Assembly (NCBI RefSeq): GCF_015694425.1
Contig: NZ_JADQDN010000008.1
Location: 62,001-126,000 of the forward strand
DNA from: Microvirga terrestris
GTDB taxonomy: Bacteria > Pseudomonadota > Alphaproteobacteria > Rhizobiales > Beijerinckiaceae
Length of the DNA stretch: 64,000 nucleotides
Direction of reading: 5' to 3'
Positions 17,964 through 27,335 of this stretch are shown here, one piece after another. Every line of letters starts with the position of its first letter. Positions within the stretch are counted from its first letter, which is position 1. Made by a program: the position numbers and the translations under genes. The notes beneath the pieces were generated by a model, which searched no databases, was not told the DNA's origin, and was given only the letters and a program-made list of their open reading frames with translations.

Positions 17964-18110
17964 CGCACGCTGTCCTTCTCACCTTGCAGTGAACGCCATG
18001 AGTGAACGGAACCATTTTAACGATGGTCGGCTTGTTCTGACAGTATTCAAGCGTAACAACGCCGGCGCGCCGATGGCAGAGATTGGAGCGCCCCTTCTGG
18101 AGGTTTTACC

Positions 18111-18440
18111 ATGCGCCTCTTTGCCTTTCTGGGTCTCGCTTCCCTGGCTGCGCTCGCAACCGTCCCCGTGACGGACGCACAGGCACAGGACCGTCCCCTC
18201 GTTCTTCGCGTGCAGCCCCGCAGCTTCCTCGATCCGGGCCCGGTGGCGCCGGTCGGCTCGATGAACCGCTACGTCACGGCGCCGATGATCTCCTCCGTAG
18301 CGAACCCCCCTTGGGGTAACCAGCGTGAGCGCTTCGAAGGCGCCCTGCCCGATCCGATCGGCGGACCGTTCATCGGCGCGCGCAACCCGTTCCCCATGTT
18401 CGGCGTTCCGGATGTCGAGGCGACAGGCTCGATCCGATAG
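18111..18440 (+). CDS. Small exported hypothetical protein
   Basis: 109 residues beginning with a clear Sec signal peptide (MRLFAFLGLASLAALATVPV, cleavage probably after AQA). The mature part is Pro/Gly/Asn-rich without Cys, and I do not recognise a family. TGGAGG precedes the ATG at good spacing and a strong terminator follows, so this is a real monocistronic gene. Its product is probably periplasmic or envelope-associated. Confidence 0.75.
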   Translation: MRLFAFLGLASLAALATVPVTDAQAQDRPLVLRVQPRSFLDPGPVAPVGSMNRYVTAPMISSVANPPWGNQRERFEGALPDPIGGPFIGARNPFPMFGVPDVEATGSIR

Positions 18441-18455
18441 ATCGTTCCTGACACG

Positions 18456-18482
18456 AAAAGCCCGGGCATGACCCGGGCTTTT
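18456..18482. terminator. Bidirectional intrinsic terminator
   Basis: An 11-bp perfect stem AAAAGCCCGGG/CCCGGGCTTTT with loop CATGA, between the exported protein gene and convergent leuB. T-runs on both strands suit both genes. Confidence 0.88.
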
Positions 18483-18486
18483 GCTG

Positions 18487-19593
18487 TTAGGACTGGGCTT
18501 CCAGCTCCTTGACGATGGCGTCGCCCACATCCTGGGTGCCCACCGCATTGGCCCCGGGGGCTGCGATGTCCTTGGTGCGGGTGCCGGAGGCCAGCACGTT
18601 GGCGATGGCCCGGTCCAGGCGATCAGCCTCGTCGAGAAGGCCGAAGGAATAGCGTAGCGCCATGCCGAAGGAGCCGATCATGGCGATGGGGTTGGCGAGG
18701 CCTTTGCCGGCGATGTCCGGCGCGGAACCGTGCACGGGCTCGTAGAGCGCCTTGCGCTGGCCTGTCTTGGGATCCTCCGCACCGAGCGAAGCGGAGGGCA
18801 GCATGCCGAGCGAGCCGGTGAGCATGGCCGCGATATCCGACAGGATATCGCCGAACAGGTTGTCGGTGACGATCACGTCGAACTGCTTCGGATAGCGCAC
18901 GAGCTGCATGGCGCAGTTGTCGGCAAGCACGTGCTCGAGCGCGACATCGGAGAACTCCGCCTTGTGGATACGCGTGACCACTTGGCGCCAGAACACACCG
19001 GTCTTCATCACGTTGAATTTTTCCGCCGAAGAGACCTTGTTACGGCGTTTCCTGGCGAGATCGAAGGCGACGCGCGCGATGCGCTCGACCTCATAGGTGT
19101 GGTAGATCTGGGTGTCGACCGCGCGCTGGGAACCGTCTTCAAGCGTCACGATCTCCTTCGGCTCGCCGAAATAGACGCCGCCGGTGAGTTCGCGCACGAT
19201 CATGATGTCGAGGCCTTCCACCACCTCGCGCTTGAGCGAGGAAGCGTCGGCCAGGGCCGGATAGCAGATCGCCGGGCGCAGGTTCGCGAAGAGGCCGAGA
19301 TCCTTGCGCAGGCGAAGCAGACCCGCCTCGGGGCGCACCGCGTAAGGCACGCTGTCCCACTTCGCGCCGCCGACCGCGCCGAAGAGCACCGCGTCGGCTG
19401 CTTGCGCCAGCTTCATGGCGTCTTCGGAAATCGACGCTCCGTGGGCGTCATAGGCCGAGCCGCCGACGAGATCCGTCTCAGTCTCGAAGCCGACGCCGCG
19501 CTTGCGGAACCAGCCCACAATCTTCTCGACCTCGCGCATGACCTCGGGGCCGATGCCATCGCCGGGGAGAAGGAGAAGCTTGTGCGTTGCCAT
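18487..19593 (-). CDS. leuB: 3-isopropylmalate dehydrogenase
   Basis: 368 residues from ATG 19591-19593 (AAGGACA upstream); the frame is open further but the usual LeuB length is ~370. [14 protein letters not shown] is the N-terminal nucleotide/substrate signature, and [30 protein letters not shown] is the metal/NAD signature. It catalyses oxidative decarboxylation of 3-isopropylmalate, the third step of leucine synthesis. leuD (23.8 kb) and leuC (25.7 kb) lie upstream on the same strand, with unrelated genes between them. Confidence 0.96.
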   Translation of the reverse strand: MATHKLLLLPGDGIGPEVMREVEKIVGWFRKRGVGFETETDLVGGSAYDAHGASISEDAMKLAQAADAVLFGAVGGAKWDSVPYAVRPEAGLLRLRKDLGLFANLRPAICYPALADASSLKREVVEGLDIMIVRELTGGVYFGEPKEIVTLEDGSQRAVDTQIYHTYEVERIARVAFDLARKRRNKVSSAEKFNVMKTGVFWRQVVTRIHKAEFSDVALEHVLADNCAMQLVRYPKQFDVIVTDNLFGDILSDIAAMLTGSLGMLPSASLGAEDPKTGQRKALYEPVHGSAPDIAGKGLANPIAMIGSFGMALRYSFGLLDEADRLDRAIANVLASGTRTKDIAAPGANAVGTQDVGDAIVKELEAQS

Positions 19594-19619
19594 GATCGGT
19601 GTCCTTGCTCGATTGTGCT

Positions 19620-19838
19620 TCGTCATCCCCGGGCTTGTCTCGGGGATCCATGTTCTCGTCTCTGCCTTGCACGATCTCATCCTGAGGAGCAGCCGCTAGG
19701 CTGCGTCTCGAAGGAGATTCCAGTGCTCTCCGGACCCTCCTTCGAGACGGCGCTTCGCGCCTCCTCAGGATGAGGGCTCAGGAAAATCACCGGCTAACGC
19801 TGAGACGTGGATGGCCGGAACACGTCCGGCCATGACGG
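19620..19838. repeat. Composite repeat: family E element nested in family D palindrome
   Basis: The left D arm is GTCATCCCCGGGCTTGTCTC (from 19622, continuing CGGGGATCCA). The right D arm, GACGTGGATGGCCGG ... CCGGCCATGACGG, ends near 19838. Between them (about 19676-19775) is a separate palindrome, family E, with ends CATCCTGAGGAG and CTCCTCAGGATG and inner arms CTCGAAGGAG / CTCCTTCGAG. An uninterrupted D copy lies at 43683-43771. This fills the leuB upstream gap of about 310 bases. Confidence 0.8.
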
Positions 19839-19904
19839 GAGGGTTTAGGCGCGCGACCCTTGCCTTGGCAAGCATTCATCGCGTTGGCCGTTAGGCGAAG
19901 ACCG

Positions 19905-21314
19905 TCAGCCGCTCGCCTCCCTGCGGTCTCTGGGCGTCCGCACAACCGTCACCGAGCAGGGCGCCTCTGCAACCACCTGGGACGAGACGCTCCCCAGGTA
20001 GCGCCTGAGCGCCGAGGAGGCCCTGGCACCGATCACGATATGGTCGACATTGTTGCGGCGGGCGTAATCGACGAGCGCCGCCGCCGGATCGGGCGCCTCC
20101 AGCACGCTGTAGGAAATCCGCTCCTTCGGGATCTCCAAGGACGAGGCCCAGTGCTTGAGCTGCACGAGGCGCTGGACATGGAGGCTGTTGCCCTCTGCAT
20201 CCTCCAGGATGTCGACGGCAATGCGCGAGGTTTTCAGGATGTTGACGCAGGCGATGCGCGCTTCGGTTTCGAGCGACAGGACGCGCTGCACCATCAGGCG
20301 CAGGGACTCGGCCAGATCCTCAGCTCCGGGCGAGAGATCGACGGCGGCGAGCACGATGGGCGCCCGGAAGAGCTGGCCGGCGATGTTTGGCGTCTCGAGC
20401 GGCTGCGCATTCCGCGCTTTCAGCCAGCGCCGGAATGTTTTCATTCCGCTGTCGCGAGCTAACCGCTCAGCACGCTCGGTGAGCTTCACCTGGTCAGGAT
20501 TGTCCAGGTCGAGGGCGAGCTGGGCGGCCGTCGCGTAGCGATCTTTTGGGTCGACCTCAAGGCAGCGCAGGATGGTCTCCTGCAGCCATGACGGACAGTC
20601 GGGCTGCAGGGCCCGCGGAGGTACTGGATCGCGCCACAGACGGCGTCTGATCTGGCCGCCGCGCGGGTTGCCGAAGGGGCGCTCGCCGGTGACGAAGAAG
20701 TACAGCATGACGCCAAGCGCGAAGAGGTCGCTGCGGGGGTCGGCCCGGTCCTGCAGCACCTGCTCGGGCGCCATGTAGGGCGTAGTCCCGAAAGGCTCAC
20801 GGAACTCCTCGGCGAGGAGATCGGGCAATTGCTCGTGCCGCGCGAAGCCGTAATCGATGAGCACGGCCTCGCCCGTCTCGCGGATCATCACGTTGCTCGG
20901 CTTGATGTCGAGATGGATGACCTTCTGCAGATGCAGGTCATGCAGCGCATGGGCTACCTTCGCGCCGATGGCGACGACTTCCGGCCAGGGAAGCGGCACC
21001 TCGTCCAAGCGCGCTTTCAGGGACTCGCCCGGAATCTTCTCCATGACGATGTAGGGCATCGGGTCAAGGGGACCGGCCGCCACGAAGCGAGGCACATGCG
21101 GGCCCAAGAGGCGCGGCATGATCATCTGCTCGGTCTCGAAGCAGACGATGGGCAGCGGATCGTCGCTGTCGAGGAGCAGCGGGATCTTCATGACCAACGG
21201 CGTCGGGTCATCCTCACGGGTCACGGTCCAGAGCAGCGCCATGCCGCCGGTGCTGATGTGCTCCTGCAGCGTGAATCCATCGATCAGCATGCCGGGTTCA
21301 AGGCGCCAGCGCAT
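19905..21314 (-). CDS. Serine/threonine protein kinase fused to universal stress protein domain
   Basis: 469 residues. An N-terminal Hanks-type kinase (about 10-285) has the ATP lysine K43, the catalytic loop HLDIKPSN (D136, K138, N141), a DYG in place of DFG (D154), the activation segment ending GTTPYMAPEQ and a late DPKDRYATAAQLA. A C-terminal UspA domain (about 318-465) follows, with the ATP-binding type motif GARASSALRRYLGSVSSQV. No transmembrane segment separates them. The kinase could relay stress or energy signals sensed by the USP domain. The start lies three bases after the stop of the metallophosphoesterase gene, so the pair forms an operon. Confidence 0.92.
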   Translation of the reverse strand: MRWRLEPGMLIDGFTLQEHISTGGMALLWTVTREDDPTPLVMKIPLLLDSDDPLPIVCFETEQMIMPRLLGPHVPRFVAAGPLDPMPYIVMEKIPGESLKARLDEVPLPWPEVVAIGAKVAHALHDLHLQKVIHLDIKPSNVMIRETGEAVLIDYGFARHEQLPDLLAEEFREPFGTTPYMAPEQVLQDRADPRSDLFALGVMLYFFVTGERPFGNPRGGQIRRRLWRDPVPPRALQPDCPSWLQETILRCLEVDPKDRYATAAQLALDLDNPDQVKLTERAERLARDSGMKTFRRWLKARNAQPLETPNIAGQLFRAPIVLAAVDLSPGAEDLAESLRLMVQRVLSLETEARIACVNILKTSRIAVDILEDAEGNSLHVQRLVQLKHWASSLEIPKERISYSVLEAPDPAAALVDYARRNNVDHIVIGARASSALRRYLGSVSSQVVAEAPCSVTVVRTPRDRREASG

Positions 21315-21317
21315 GCG

Positions 21318-22058
21318 TCAGCGGCCCTGTTCGAGACGAAGCGCGAGCTTCTCAGGCAAGCCCGCCTCCCGCACCTTCCGCGCGGCCGTGGCCGTGTCAT
21401 AGGGCACGCGCAGGTAGCGCAGGGTCTGGCGGGCCGTGTCAAAGATGGCGTAGTTCGCTGCCGCCACCCCGTCGCGCGGCTGTCCGACGGCCCCGATGAC
21501 GGCAAGCCAGGTGCGGGTCGGCAGCAGCGGGATGTCGTTGTCGGCCACCGGCGAGAAGGAGCCCACCTTCGCGGTGGTGCTCATGTGGTAGAGCATGGGC
21601 ACATGCACATGGCCGCAGAAGGTGATGTGCGCCTCGACGCGGGAGAAATGCCGGATCGCTGCCATAGGCCCGTCCATGTAGTCCCAGCTCTTCGGGGCAT
21701 AGCCATTGGCATGGACATAGAGGACATTCCCATCCTCATGGGTCAGGGGAAGATCGGCCAGGAACCGGCGCTGCTCGGGCCCGAGCTGGCCGCGGGTCCA
21801 CTGGATCGCCTCGCGGGCCGTGCTGTTCATGTCCTCGTCGGAACCGTCGATGGCGGCATCATGGTTACCCAGCAGCGCGACGGCGCCCTGATCCACAAGG
21901 GTCCTGACTGTGTCGACCACCCAGGCAGGATCGGCTCCGTAGCCGACATAATCGCCGAGAAGGACGAAGCGATCGACCTTGAGCAGGCGCGCATGGGCGA
22001 GGCAGGCGGAGAGCGCCTCGCGATTGCCGTGGATGTCGGTAAGAATGGCGATGAGCAT
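21318..22058 (-). CDS. Calcineurin-like metallophosphoesterase
   Basis: 246 residues with all metal-binding motifs of the family: DIHGN (D8, H10), LLGDYVGYG, LLGNHD, the histidine in YVHANG and GHVHVP. This subgroup includes YfcE-like phosphodiesterases and Ap4A-hydrolase-like enzymes; the substrate is unknown. It is first in a two-gene operon with the kinase-USP gene, which invites the reading that it is the phosphatase partner of the kinase, or turns over a nucleotide that the USP domain binds. That link is inference. Confidence 0.88.
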   Translation of the reverse strand: MLIAILTDIHGNREALSACLAHARLLKVDRFVLLGDYVGYGADPAWVVDTVRTLVDQGAVALLGNHDAAIDGSDEDMNSTAREAIQWTRGQLGPEQRRFLADLPLTHEDGNVLYVHANGYAPKSWDYMDGPMAAIRHFSRVEAHITFCGHVHVPMLYHMSTTAKVGSFSPVADNDIPLLPTRTWLAVIGAVGQPRDGVAAANYAIFDTARQTLRYLRVPYDTATAARKVREAGLPEKLALRLEQGR

Positions 22059-22114
22059 GGGAGCAGTTCAACTCCAAACGCATCGCCACCGCAACCAGCT
22101 AATCGGGCGAAGCC

Positions 22115-23305
22115 TCAGCCCCTCAAAGCTTCCAGCACCTTGCCGCCGGGCCGGCCGCGGGGCTCGAGCCCGATGCGGCGCTCCACGTCCTTGATCGCCT
22201 CGCGGGTCTTGGAGCCGATCTTGCCGTCCGGCTCGCCCACATCGTAGCCGCGGGCGGTGAGCAGCTGCTGCAGCTCGCGGCGCTGCGCGCGCGACAGCGG
22301 CGGATCGTCGGTCGGCCAGGCGGTCTGGATGCCGGGAAGGCCCTTCATGCGATCCCCCAAGAGCGCGATGGCGAGCCCATAGGATTCGGCGGCGTTGTAG
22401 GAATAGACCGCGTCGAAGTTCTTGGTAACGATGAAAGCCGGGCCGTTCACACCCGCCGGGATGATGATGCCTGCCGCGTAGCTGCCTTCGAGCGGGCGCC
22501 CGTCGACGCGGCGCACGCCCATGGCGGCCCAGGTGCTCAGCGGCTTCTTGTTCTTGCGTCCGGCCAAGCCCTGGTTGAAATTCGCCGGCAGGCGCACCTC
22601 GTAACCCCAGGGCAGGCCGTTCACCCAGCCGGCTTTCCGGAGGAAGTTCGCCGTGGAATGCACCGCATCCGGCACGGAGGCCATGATGTCGCGGCGCCCG
22701 TCGCCGTCACCGTCGACGGCGAGGCGCTGGAAGGTGGAGGGCATGAACTGGGTGTGGCCGAAGGCGCCGGCCCAGGAGCCGCGGAGATTGGCCGGGTTGA
22801 TATCCCCGTCCTGCACGATCTTGAGCGTCGCCATCAGCTCGCCCTTGAAATACTCGTTGCGGCGCGGCGCATAGCAGACAAGGGTCGAGAGCGACTGCAC
22901 GAGGGGCCGGCCGCCGATGTCCTTGCCGAAATTAGACTCCACGCCCCAGACGCCGGCAATCGCGTGGCGGTCGACGCCAAAGCGGGCTTCGGCCGAAGCC
23001 AGGGCCTGGCCCCATTGGCGCATGGCGGTGCGGCCGTCCTGCACCCGCTCGTCGTCCACGAGGGCCGAGAGATAGTCCCAGATCGCCGTCTTGAACTCGG
23101 GCTGATTGCTCATGAGCTCGAGAATGGTCAGATCGGGCGCGATGCCGCGGGTCGCAGAGTCGAAAGCCTGGCCGGAAATGCCCTTGGCGGCGGCCTGGGA
23201 TCTCAGGCCGGCAAGGCAGGAGCCGAAATCGGCCTGGGCTGTGGCCGGCGTGGCGAGGCCGAGGCCTGCGAGGACGAGGAGGGTGGAGGCAAGGAATGTC
23301 TTCAT
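22115..23305 (-). CDS. Lytic murein transglycosylase (MltB-like, GH103) with peptidoglycan-binding domain
   Basis: About 396 residues from ATG 23303-23305, starting with a Sec signal peptide (MKTFLASTLLVLAGLGLATP). The GH103 domain carries the catalytic Glu in GVWGVESNFGKDIGG and the segment GAFGHTQFMPSTF; a C-terminal peptidoglycan-binding domain (about 335-395) follows. It cleaves the MurNAc-GlcNAc bond with 1,6-anhydro product in the periplasm. There is no lipobox, so it is a soluble MltB type. Monocistronic. Confidence 0.92.
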   Translation of the reverse strand: MKTFLASTLLVLAGLGLATPATAQADFGSCLAGLRSQAAAKGISGQAFDSATRGIAPDLTILELMSNQPEFKTAIWDYLSALVDDERVQDGRTAMRQWGQALASAEARFGVDRHAIAGVWGVESNFGKDIGGRPLVQSLSTLVCYAPRRNEYFKGELMATLKIVQDGDINPANLRGSWAGAFGHTQFMPSTFQRLAVDGDGDGRRDIMASVPDAVHSTANFLRKAGWVNGLPWGYEVRLPANFNQGLAGRKNKKPLSTWAAMGVRRVDGRPLEGSYAAGIIIPAGVNGPAFIVTKNFDAVYSYNAAESYGLAIALLGDRMKGLPGIQTAWPTDDPPLSRAQRRELQQLLTARGYDVGEPDGKIGSKTREAIKDVERRIGLEPRGRPGGKVLEALRG

Positions 23306-23368
23306 GCCCGGCACATTGCAGGGAATTGGGTTAATCTTGTGGAAACGGGGCTGCGCCTCACGCTTTTG

Positions 23369-23752
23369 TCATGAACCGGCTTCGATCTCCGGATCGGGAA
23401 GATTGCACTGGATCCAGCGGTCGCTCACATGAACGTCGGTGGTCTCCAGCCGCCCCGGGCCGAGATTGACGAATTTGTGCGGAACATGGGCTGGGCCGAA
23501 AACGACCTGACCCTTTTCGCATTCGAAACGCTCCTCGCCCACGGTGAAGAGCGCCCTCCCCTCGCGGATGATGAAGATCTCGTCATAGGGGTGAACATGC
23601 CATTTCGGCCCGCCGCCGACCTCTTCCGTAGAATAGAACAGCACGGTCGCGCCGGTGCCGAGGGTGTACCCCTCTACATGGCCTTTCCAGAAAAGGTCGG
23701 GGTGGGTTGCCCAGTCGGCGCGATCAAGAACCCGCGGTTTGGCTATTGTCAT
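23369..23752 (-). CDS. Cupin-domain protein
   Basis: 127 residues, a single small cupin barrel. Motif 1 is visible as KWHVHPYDEIFIIREG (metal His/His/Glu) and motif 2 as GQVVFGPAHVPHKFVN. Such one-domain cupins include sugar isomerases, dioxygenases and binding proteins; nothing here fixes the substrate. It starts 31 bases after the stop of leuD on the same strand and could be cotranscribed with it. Confidence 0.85.
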   Translation of the reverse strand: MTIAKPRVLDRADWATHPDLFWKGHVEGYTLGTGATVLFYSTEEVGGGPKWHVHPYDEIFIIREGRALFTVGEERFECEKGQVVFGPAHVPHKFVNLGPGRLETTDVHVSDRWIQCNLPDPEIEAGS

Positions 23753-23783
23753 CGCTCATCCTCGTGTCGCCGAGGATGATATC

Positions 23784-24386
23784 TTAAGCCCAGGCGCGCT
23801 CCGAGAGCTTCTTCTCGAAGCTGTCGATGGCGGAGGCTTTCTCCATGGTCAGGCCGATACCGTCGAGGCCGTTGAGCATGCAGTGCTTCTTGAACGGGTC
23901 GATATCGAAGGTGATCTTGCCGCCGTCGGGGCCGCGGATCTCCTGGTTTTCGAGATCGACTGTCAGCGTGGCGTTGGCGCCGCGGCTGGCGTCGTCGAAA
24001 AGCTTCTCCAGGTCTTCCGGCGAGACCTGGATCGGCAGGATGCCGTTCTGGAAGCAGTTGTTATAAAAGATGTCGGCGAAGCTCGTGGAGATCACGCAGC
24101 GGATGCCGAAATCGAGCAGCGCCCAGGGGGCGTGCTCGCGGGATGAGCCACAGCCGAAATTATCACCCGCCACCAGGATCTTTGCATTGCGGTAGGCCGG
24201 CTGGTTGAGGACGAAATCCGGGTTCTCCGAGCCGTCCTCGCGGTAGCGCATCTCCGAGAAAAGGCCGGTGCCGAGCCCCGTGCGCTTGATCGTCTTCAGG
24301 TACTGCTTGGGGATGATCATATCGGTATCGATATTGATGATCCGCAGCGGCGCCGCGACGCTTTCCAGCACGGTGAACTTGTCCAT
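23784..24386 (-). CDS. leuD: 3-isopropylmalate dehydratase small subunit
   Basis: 200 residues from ATG 24386, which fits the family length better than the ATG three codons upstream. Typical motifs are [13 protein letters not shown] near the start, [16 protein letters not shown] (swivel domain) and [17 protein letters not shown]. With LeuC it isomerises 2- to 3-isopropylmalate. Encoded 1.3 kb downstream of leuC with three small genes in between, so the two subunits are not directly adjacent. Confidence 0.95.
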   Translation of the reverse strand: MDKFTVLESVAAPLRIINIDTDMIIPKQYLKTIKRTGLGTGLFSEMRYREDGSENPDFVLNQPAYRNAKILVAGDNFGCGSSREHAPWALLDFGIRCVISTSFADIFYNNCFQNGILPIQVSPEDLEKLFDDASRGANATLTVDLENQEIRGPDGGKITFDIDPFKKHCMLNGLDGIGLTMEKASAIDSFEKKLSERAWA

Positions 24387-24526
24387 GGTCCTCATTCCTT
24401 CGGGCGGCGAAAAAGGCCGCTCTCGGGTGCCTCATATCAAAGGGTTCCAAAATCGGCTAGGGCCAGGATGGTCGCGGAACGCAAAGGATTGTCGTTTGGA
24501 GGGCTGCCGGCGCAATTTTATGAGGC

Positions 24527-24934
24527 TCAGGAGGCCGCCGCCTCGATCGCCTCCATGTCCTCGTCGGAGAGGCCGAAGTGATGGCCGATCTCGTGGACGA
24601 GCACATGGGTGACGATGTGGCCTAAGCTTTCCTCGTGCTCGGCCCAGTAATCGAGGATCGGGCGGCGGTAGAGCCAGACCATGTTGGGAAACTGGCCGGT
24701 CTGCATCATGGCGCCGCCCTGGGCGAGGCCGATGCCGCGGAAGAGGCCCAGAAGATCAAAGGGCGTCTCGCAGTCCATCTCGCGCATGGTCTCGTCATCG
24801 GGAAAATCCTCGACCCGGATCACCACGCCCTCGCATAGGGCGCGGAATTCGGCCGGCAGGCGGGCATAGGCATCCTGCGCCAGGGCTTCCATATCGTCGA
24901 GGGAGGGCGCCTGGAGGGCGGCGAGATCAGTCAT
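24527..24934 (-). CDS. Metallopeptidase-like (zincin) family protein
   Basis: 135 residues from ATG 24932-24934. The HEIGHHFGLSDEDM segment near the C terminus is an HEXXH zinc motif of the minimal metallopeptidase family; LYRRPILDYW precedes it. These small cytoplasmic proteins are widespread in actinobacteria and alphaproteobacteria with little functional data. The start is four bases beyond the stop of the small membrane protein gene, so the two are cotranscribed. Confidence 0.82.
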   Translation of the reverse strand: MTDLAALQAPSLDDMEALAQDAYARLPAEFRALCEGVVIRVEDFPDDETMREMDCETPFDLLGLFRGIGLAQGGAMMQTGQFPNMVWLYRRPILDYWAEHEESLGHIVTHVLVHEIGHHFGLSDEDMEAIEAAAS

Positions 24935-24938
24935 GGGC

Positions 24939-25208
24939 TCAAAGGATGTCGAGTTGAACAAGGAGCCAGAAACCAAGGATCACGACGCCGATCAGGGACA
25001 GGGCGCGCCCGATGCGCCGGCCCCAGAGCTCGATCGGGTCCGTGCCGCCCTCCGGATCCATGGCGTCCTTGGCGCCGAAATGATCGCCCGCCCGGCGGCC
25101 CATGCGGGCGAGCGCCGAGGATCCGAGGGTCTCCGTGTCCCGCTGCACACGCTCCAGCGCTTCGCGGGCCTCAGTGGCCTCACGAGCTTCGTGCTTCCGG
25201 TCGTTCAT
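24939..25208 (-). CDS. Small membrane protein of unknown function
   Basis: 89 residues from ATG 25206-25208. A charged, partly coiled-coil N-terminal part (RKHEAREATEAREALERVQR) is followed by a single C-terminal transmembrane helix (ALSLIGVVILGFWLLVQLDI). Looks like a tail-anchored cytoplasmic protein. I do not recognise a family. AGAGAGAC precedes the start, and the metallopeptidase-like gene follows at once. Confidence 0.68.
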   Translation of the reverse strand: MNDRKHEAREATEAREALERVQRDTETLGSSALARMGRRAGDHFGAKDAMDPEGGTDPIELWGRRIGRALSLIGVVILGFWLLVQLDIL

Positions 25209-25327
25209 TGGTCTCTCTCGGCTTAACATTGGCTTCACCATGGCGCCTGAACGGTCCCTTCGCAACGGAACGCCTTGAGCGCCCAGCCGTTAACAGCCCC
25301 GGATAACCAATTCTTGAAGAGGCAACA

Positions 25328-25621
25328 ATGCGTACGATTATCGGTGTCCTGGCTGTGGCCGGGCTGACTTTCTTCGGCGCCGGCGCGGCGTCGGCCCAAG
25401 GCGTTGACGTGCGGATCGGCCCTGGCGGCGTTCGTCTGGAGCAGAATCGCCCAGAGTATCGGGAGCGCATCATCGAGCGTCGCGTGGTGCGTCCCGCCCG
25501 CACCCGCACCGTGTGCCGCACGGTGATGGAGGAGCGCGTCCGTCGGAATGGCGTCGTCGTCCGCCGCCCGGTCGAAAGCTGCCGTCAGGTGACGGCGGGC
25601 CGCCGGGTCTACGTGGACTAA
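25328..25621 (+). CDS. Small exported arginine-rich hypothetical protein
   Basis: 97 residues with a Sec signal peptide (MRTIIGVLAVAGLTFFGAGA, cleavage near ASA). The mature part is very basic with two Cys (TVCRTVMEE, ESCRQVTA) that could pair, and a GVRLEQ/RERIIERRVVR stretch. Similar small basic periplasmic proteins are common in Hyphomicrobiales; function unknown. AGAGG precedes the ATG and a good terminator follows. Confidence 0.75.
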   Translation: MRTIIGVLAVAGLTFFGAGAASAQGVDVRIGPGGVRLEQNRPEYRERIIERRVVRPARTRTVCRTVMEERVRRNGVVVRRPVESCRQVTAGRRVYVD

Positions 25622-25641
25622 GCGCGAAGAGCTTCATGCAG

Positions 25642-25676
25642 AAAAAGGCCGTGGCTCTCCCGAGTCACGGCCTTTT
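25642..25676. terminator. Bidirectional intrinsic terminator
   Basis: Stem AAAAGGCCGTG/CACGGCCTTTT with an inner CTC/GAG extension, T-run on both strands, between the small exported protein gene and convergent leuC. Confidence 0.88.
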
Positions 25677-25697
25677 CGTTTCTTCTGACGCAGTGGA

Positions 25698-27104
25698 TCA
25701 GCCGAAGGTGCGGATGTCCACGAAGCGACCCGCGATCGCCGCCGCCGCCGCCATGGCGGGCGAGACGAGATGGGTGCGGCCCTTGAAGCCCTGACGGCCC
25801 TCGAAGTTGCGGTTCGACGTGGAGGCGCAGCGCTCGCCCGGGGCCAGCCGGTCAGCGTTCATGGCCAGGCACATGGAGCAGCCGGGCTCGCGCCAGTCGA
25901 AGCCGGCCGCCTTGAAGATCCTGTCCAGGCCCTCGGCCTCCGCCTGCATCTTCACGATGCCGGAACCGGGCACGATCATGGCGCTGACGCTTTCCGCCAC
26001 GCGCTTGCCCTCAACCACCTTGGCCACTTCCCGCAGGTCCTCGATGCGCCCGTTGGTGCAGGAGCCGATGAACACGCGGTCGAGGGCGATGTCGGTGATC
26101 TTCGTGCCGGGGGTCAAGCCCATGTATTCCAGCGCGCGCCATTTGGAGCGGCGCTTGTTCTCGTCCTGGATGTCGTCCGGGTTCGGCACCACGCCGGCGA
26201 TCGAGACCACGTCCTCAGGGCTCGTGCCCCAGGTCACGATGGGCGGAAGATTCGCGGCATCGAGGCGAATTTCGCTGTCGAAGAACGCACCCTCGTCCGT
26301 GCGCAAGGAATCCCAGTAGCGCACCGCCGCGTCCCAGGCCTCGCCCTGCGGGGCCTTGGGCTTGCCTTTGAGATAGGCGTAGGTCTTCTCGTCGGGCGCC
26401 ACCATGCCGGCGCGGGCACCGCCCTCGATCGACATGTTGCAGATCGTCATGCGGCCTTCCATCGAGAGCGCCCGGATGGCTTCGCCCGCATATTCGATCA
26501 CGTGGCCGGTGCCGCCAGCGGTGCCGATCTCGCCGATGATGGCCAGGATGATGTCCTTGGCGGTGACGCCGGCGGGCAATTGCCCGTCCACGGTCACGCG
26601 CATGTTCTTGGCCTTCTTCTGGATCAGCGTCTGGGTGGCGAGCACATGCTCGACCTCGGATGTGCCGATGCCATGGGCCAGCGAGCCGAAGGCGCCGTGG
26701 GTCGAGGTGTGGCTGTCGCCGCACACGATGGTCATGCCCGGCAGCGTGAAGCCCTGCTCGGGGCCGACCACGTGGACGATGCCCTGGCGGGTATCGAGCT
26801 CGTTATAGTATTCAACGCCGAAATCCTTGGCGTTCTGGGCGAGGGCCGCCACCTGGGTGGCGGCTTCGGGATCCTCGATGCCGTGCGAGCGGTCCGAGGT
26901 CGGCACGTTGTGGTCGACGACGGCGAGCGTCTTCTGCGGCTGGCGCACCTTGCGGCCGGTCATGCGCAGGCCCTCGAAAGCCTGCGGGCTGGTCACCTCG
27001 TGGACAAGGTGGCGGTCGATGTAGAGAAGGCACGTCCCGTCATCCTGCTGATCGACGACGTGATCGTCCCAGATCTTGTCATAGAGGGTGCGGGCTTTGG
27101 CCAT
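25698..27104 (-). CDS. leuC: 3-isopropylmalate dehydratase large subunit
   Basis: 468 residues, full length. The three 4Fe-4S cysteines are in [13 protein letters not shown] and [25 protein letters not shown] and [12 protein letters not shown] are the other aconitase-family signatures. Works with LeuD in leucine synthesis. It lies downstream of rplS on the same strand, a neighbourhood usual for Hyphomicrobiales, with a terminator for rplS in the gap. Confidence 0.96.
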   Translation of the reverse strand: MAKARTLYDKIWDDHVVDQQDDGTCLLYIDRHLVHEVTSPQAFEGLRMTGRKVRQPQKTLAVVDHNVPTSDRSHGIEDPEAATQVAALAQNAKDFGVEYYNELDTRQGIVHVVGPEQGFTLPGMTIVCGDSHTSTHGAFGSLAHGIGTSEVEHVLATQTLIQKKAKNMRVTVDGQLPAGVTAKDIILAIIGEIGTAGGTGHVIEYAGEAIRALSMEGRMTICNMSIEGGARAGMVAPDEKTYAYLKGKPKAPQGEAWDAAVRYWDSLRTDEGAFFDSEIRLDAANLPPIVTWGTSPEDVVSIAGVVPNPDDIQDENKRRSKWRALEYMGLTPGTKITDIALDRVFIGSCTNGRIEDLREVAKVVEGKRVAESVSAMIVPGSGIVKMQAEAEGLDRIFKAAGFDWREPGCSMCLAMNADRLAPGERCASTSNRNFEGRQGFKGRTHLVSPAMAAAAAIAGRFVDIRTFG

Positions 27105-27279
27105 GGTTCTCTTCCAAGGGTCTCGATAAGGATGATTTCAGCATGTTTAGCGGTTTGCCGCCCTCGAGAGAAGATGCCTTGAGCGCAGGCCGCCTTGAAA
27201 CGATCGCATAGCAGACAGGATTGAGCACGCAATAATATTTTTGTCGCGCCGCTCATTCCGCAAAGCTTGTTCCATTAGC

Positions 27280-27305
27280 AAAAAAGCGCGGTTTGCACCG
27301 CGCTT
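27280..27305 (-). terminator. Terminator of rplS
   Basis: On the minus strand the stem AAGCGCGGT/ACCGCGCTT with loop GCAA is followed by TTTTTTG. It lies 30 bases after the rplS stop codon and separates rplS from leuC transcription. Confidence 0.85.
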
Positions 27306-27335
27306 TACAAAACTCTGCCTGAGAAGGGGGCAGCC

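Noticed and set aside
25770..27182. 470-codon open frame opposite leuC
   Set aside because: Shadow of leuC with low-complexity composition and no family motifs.
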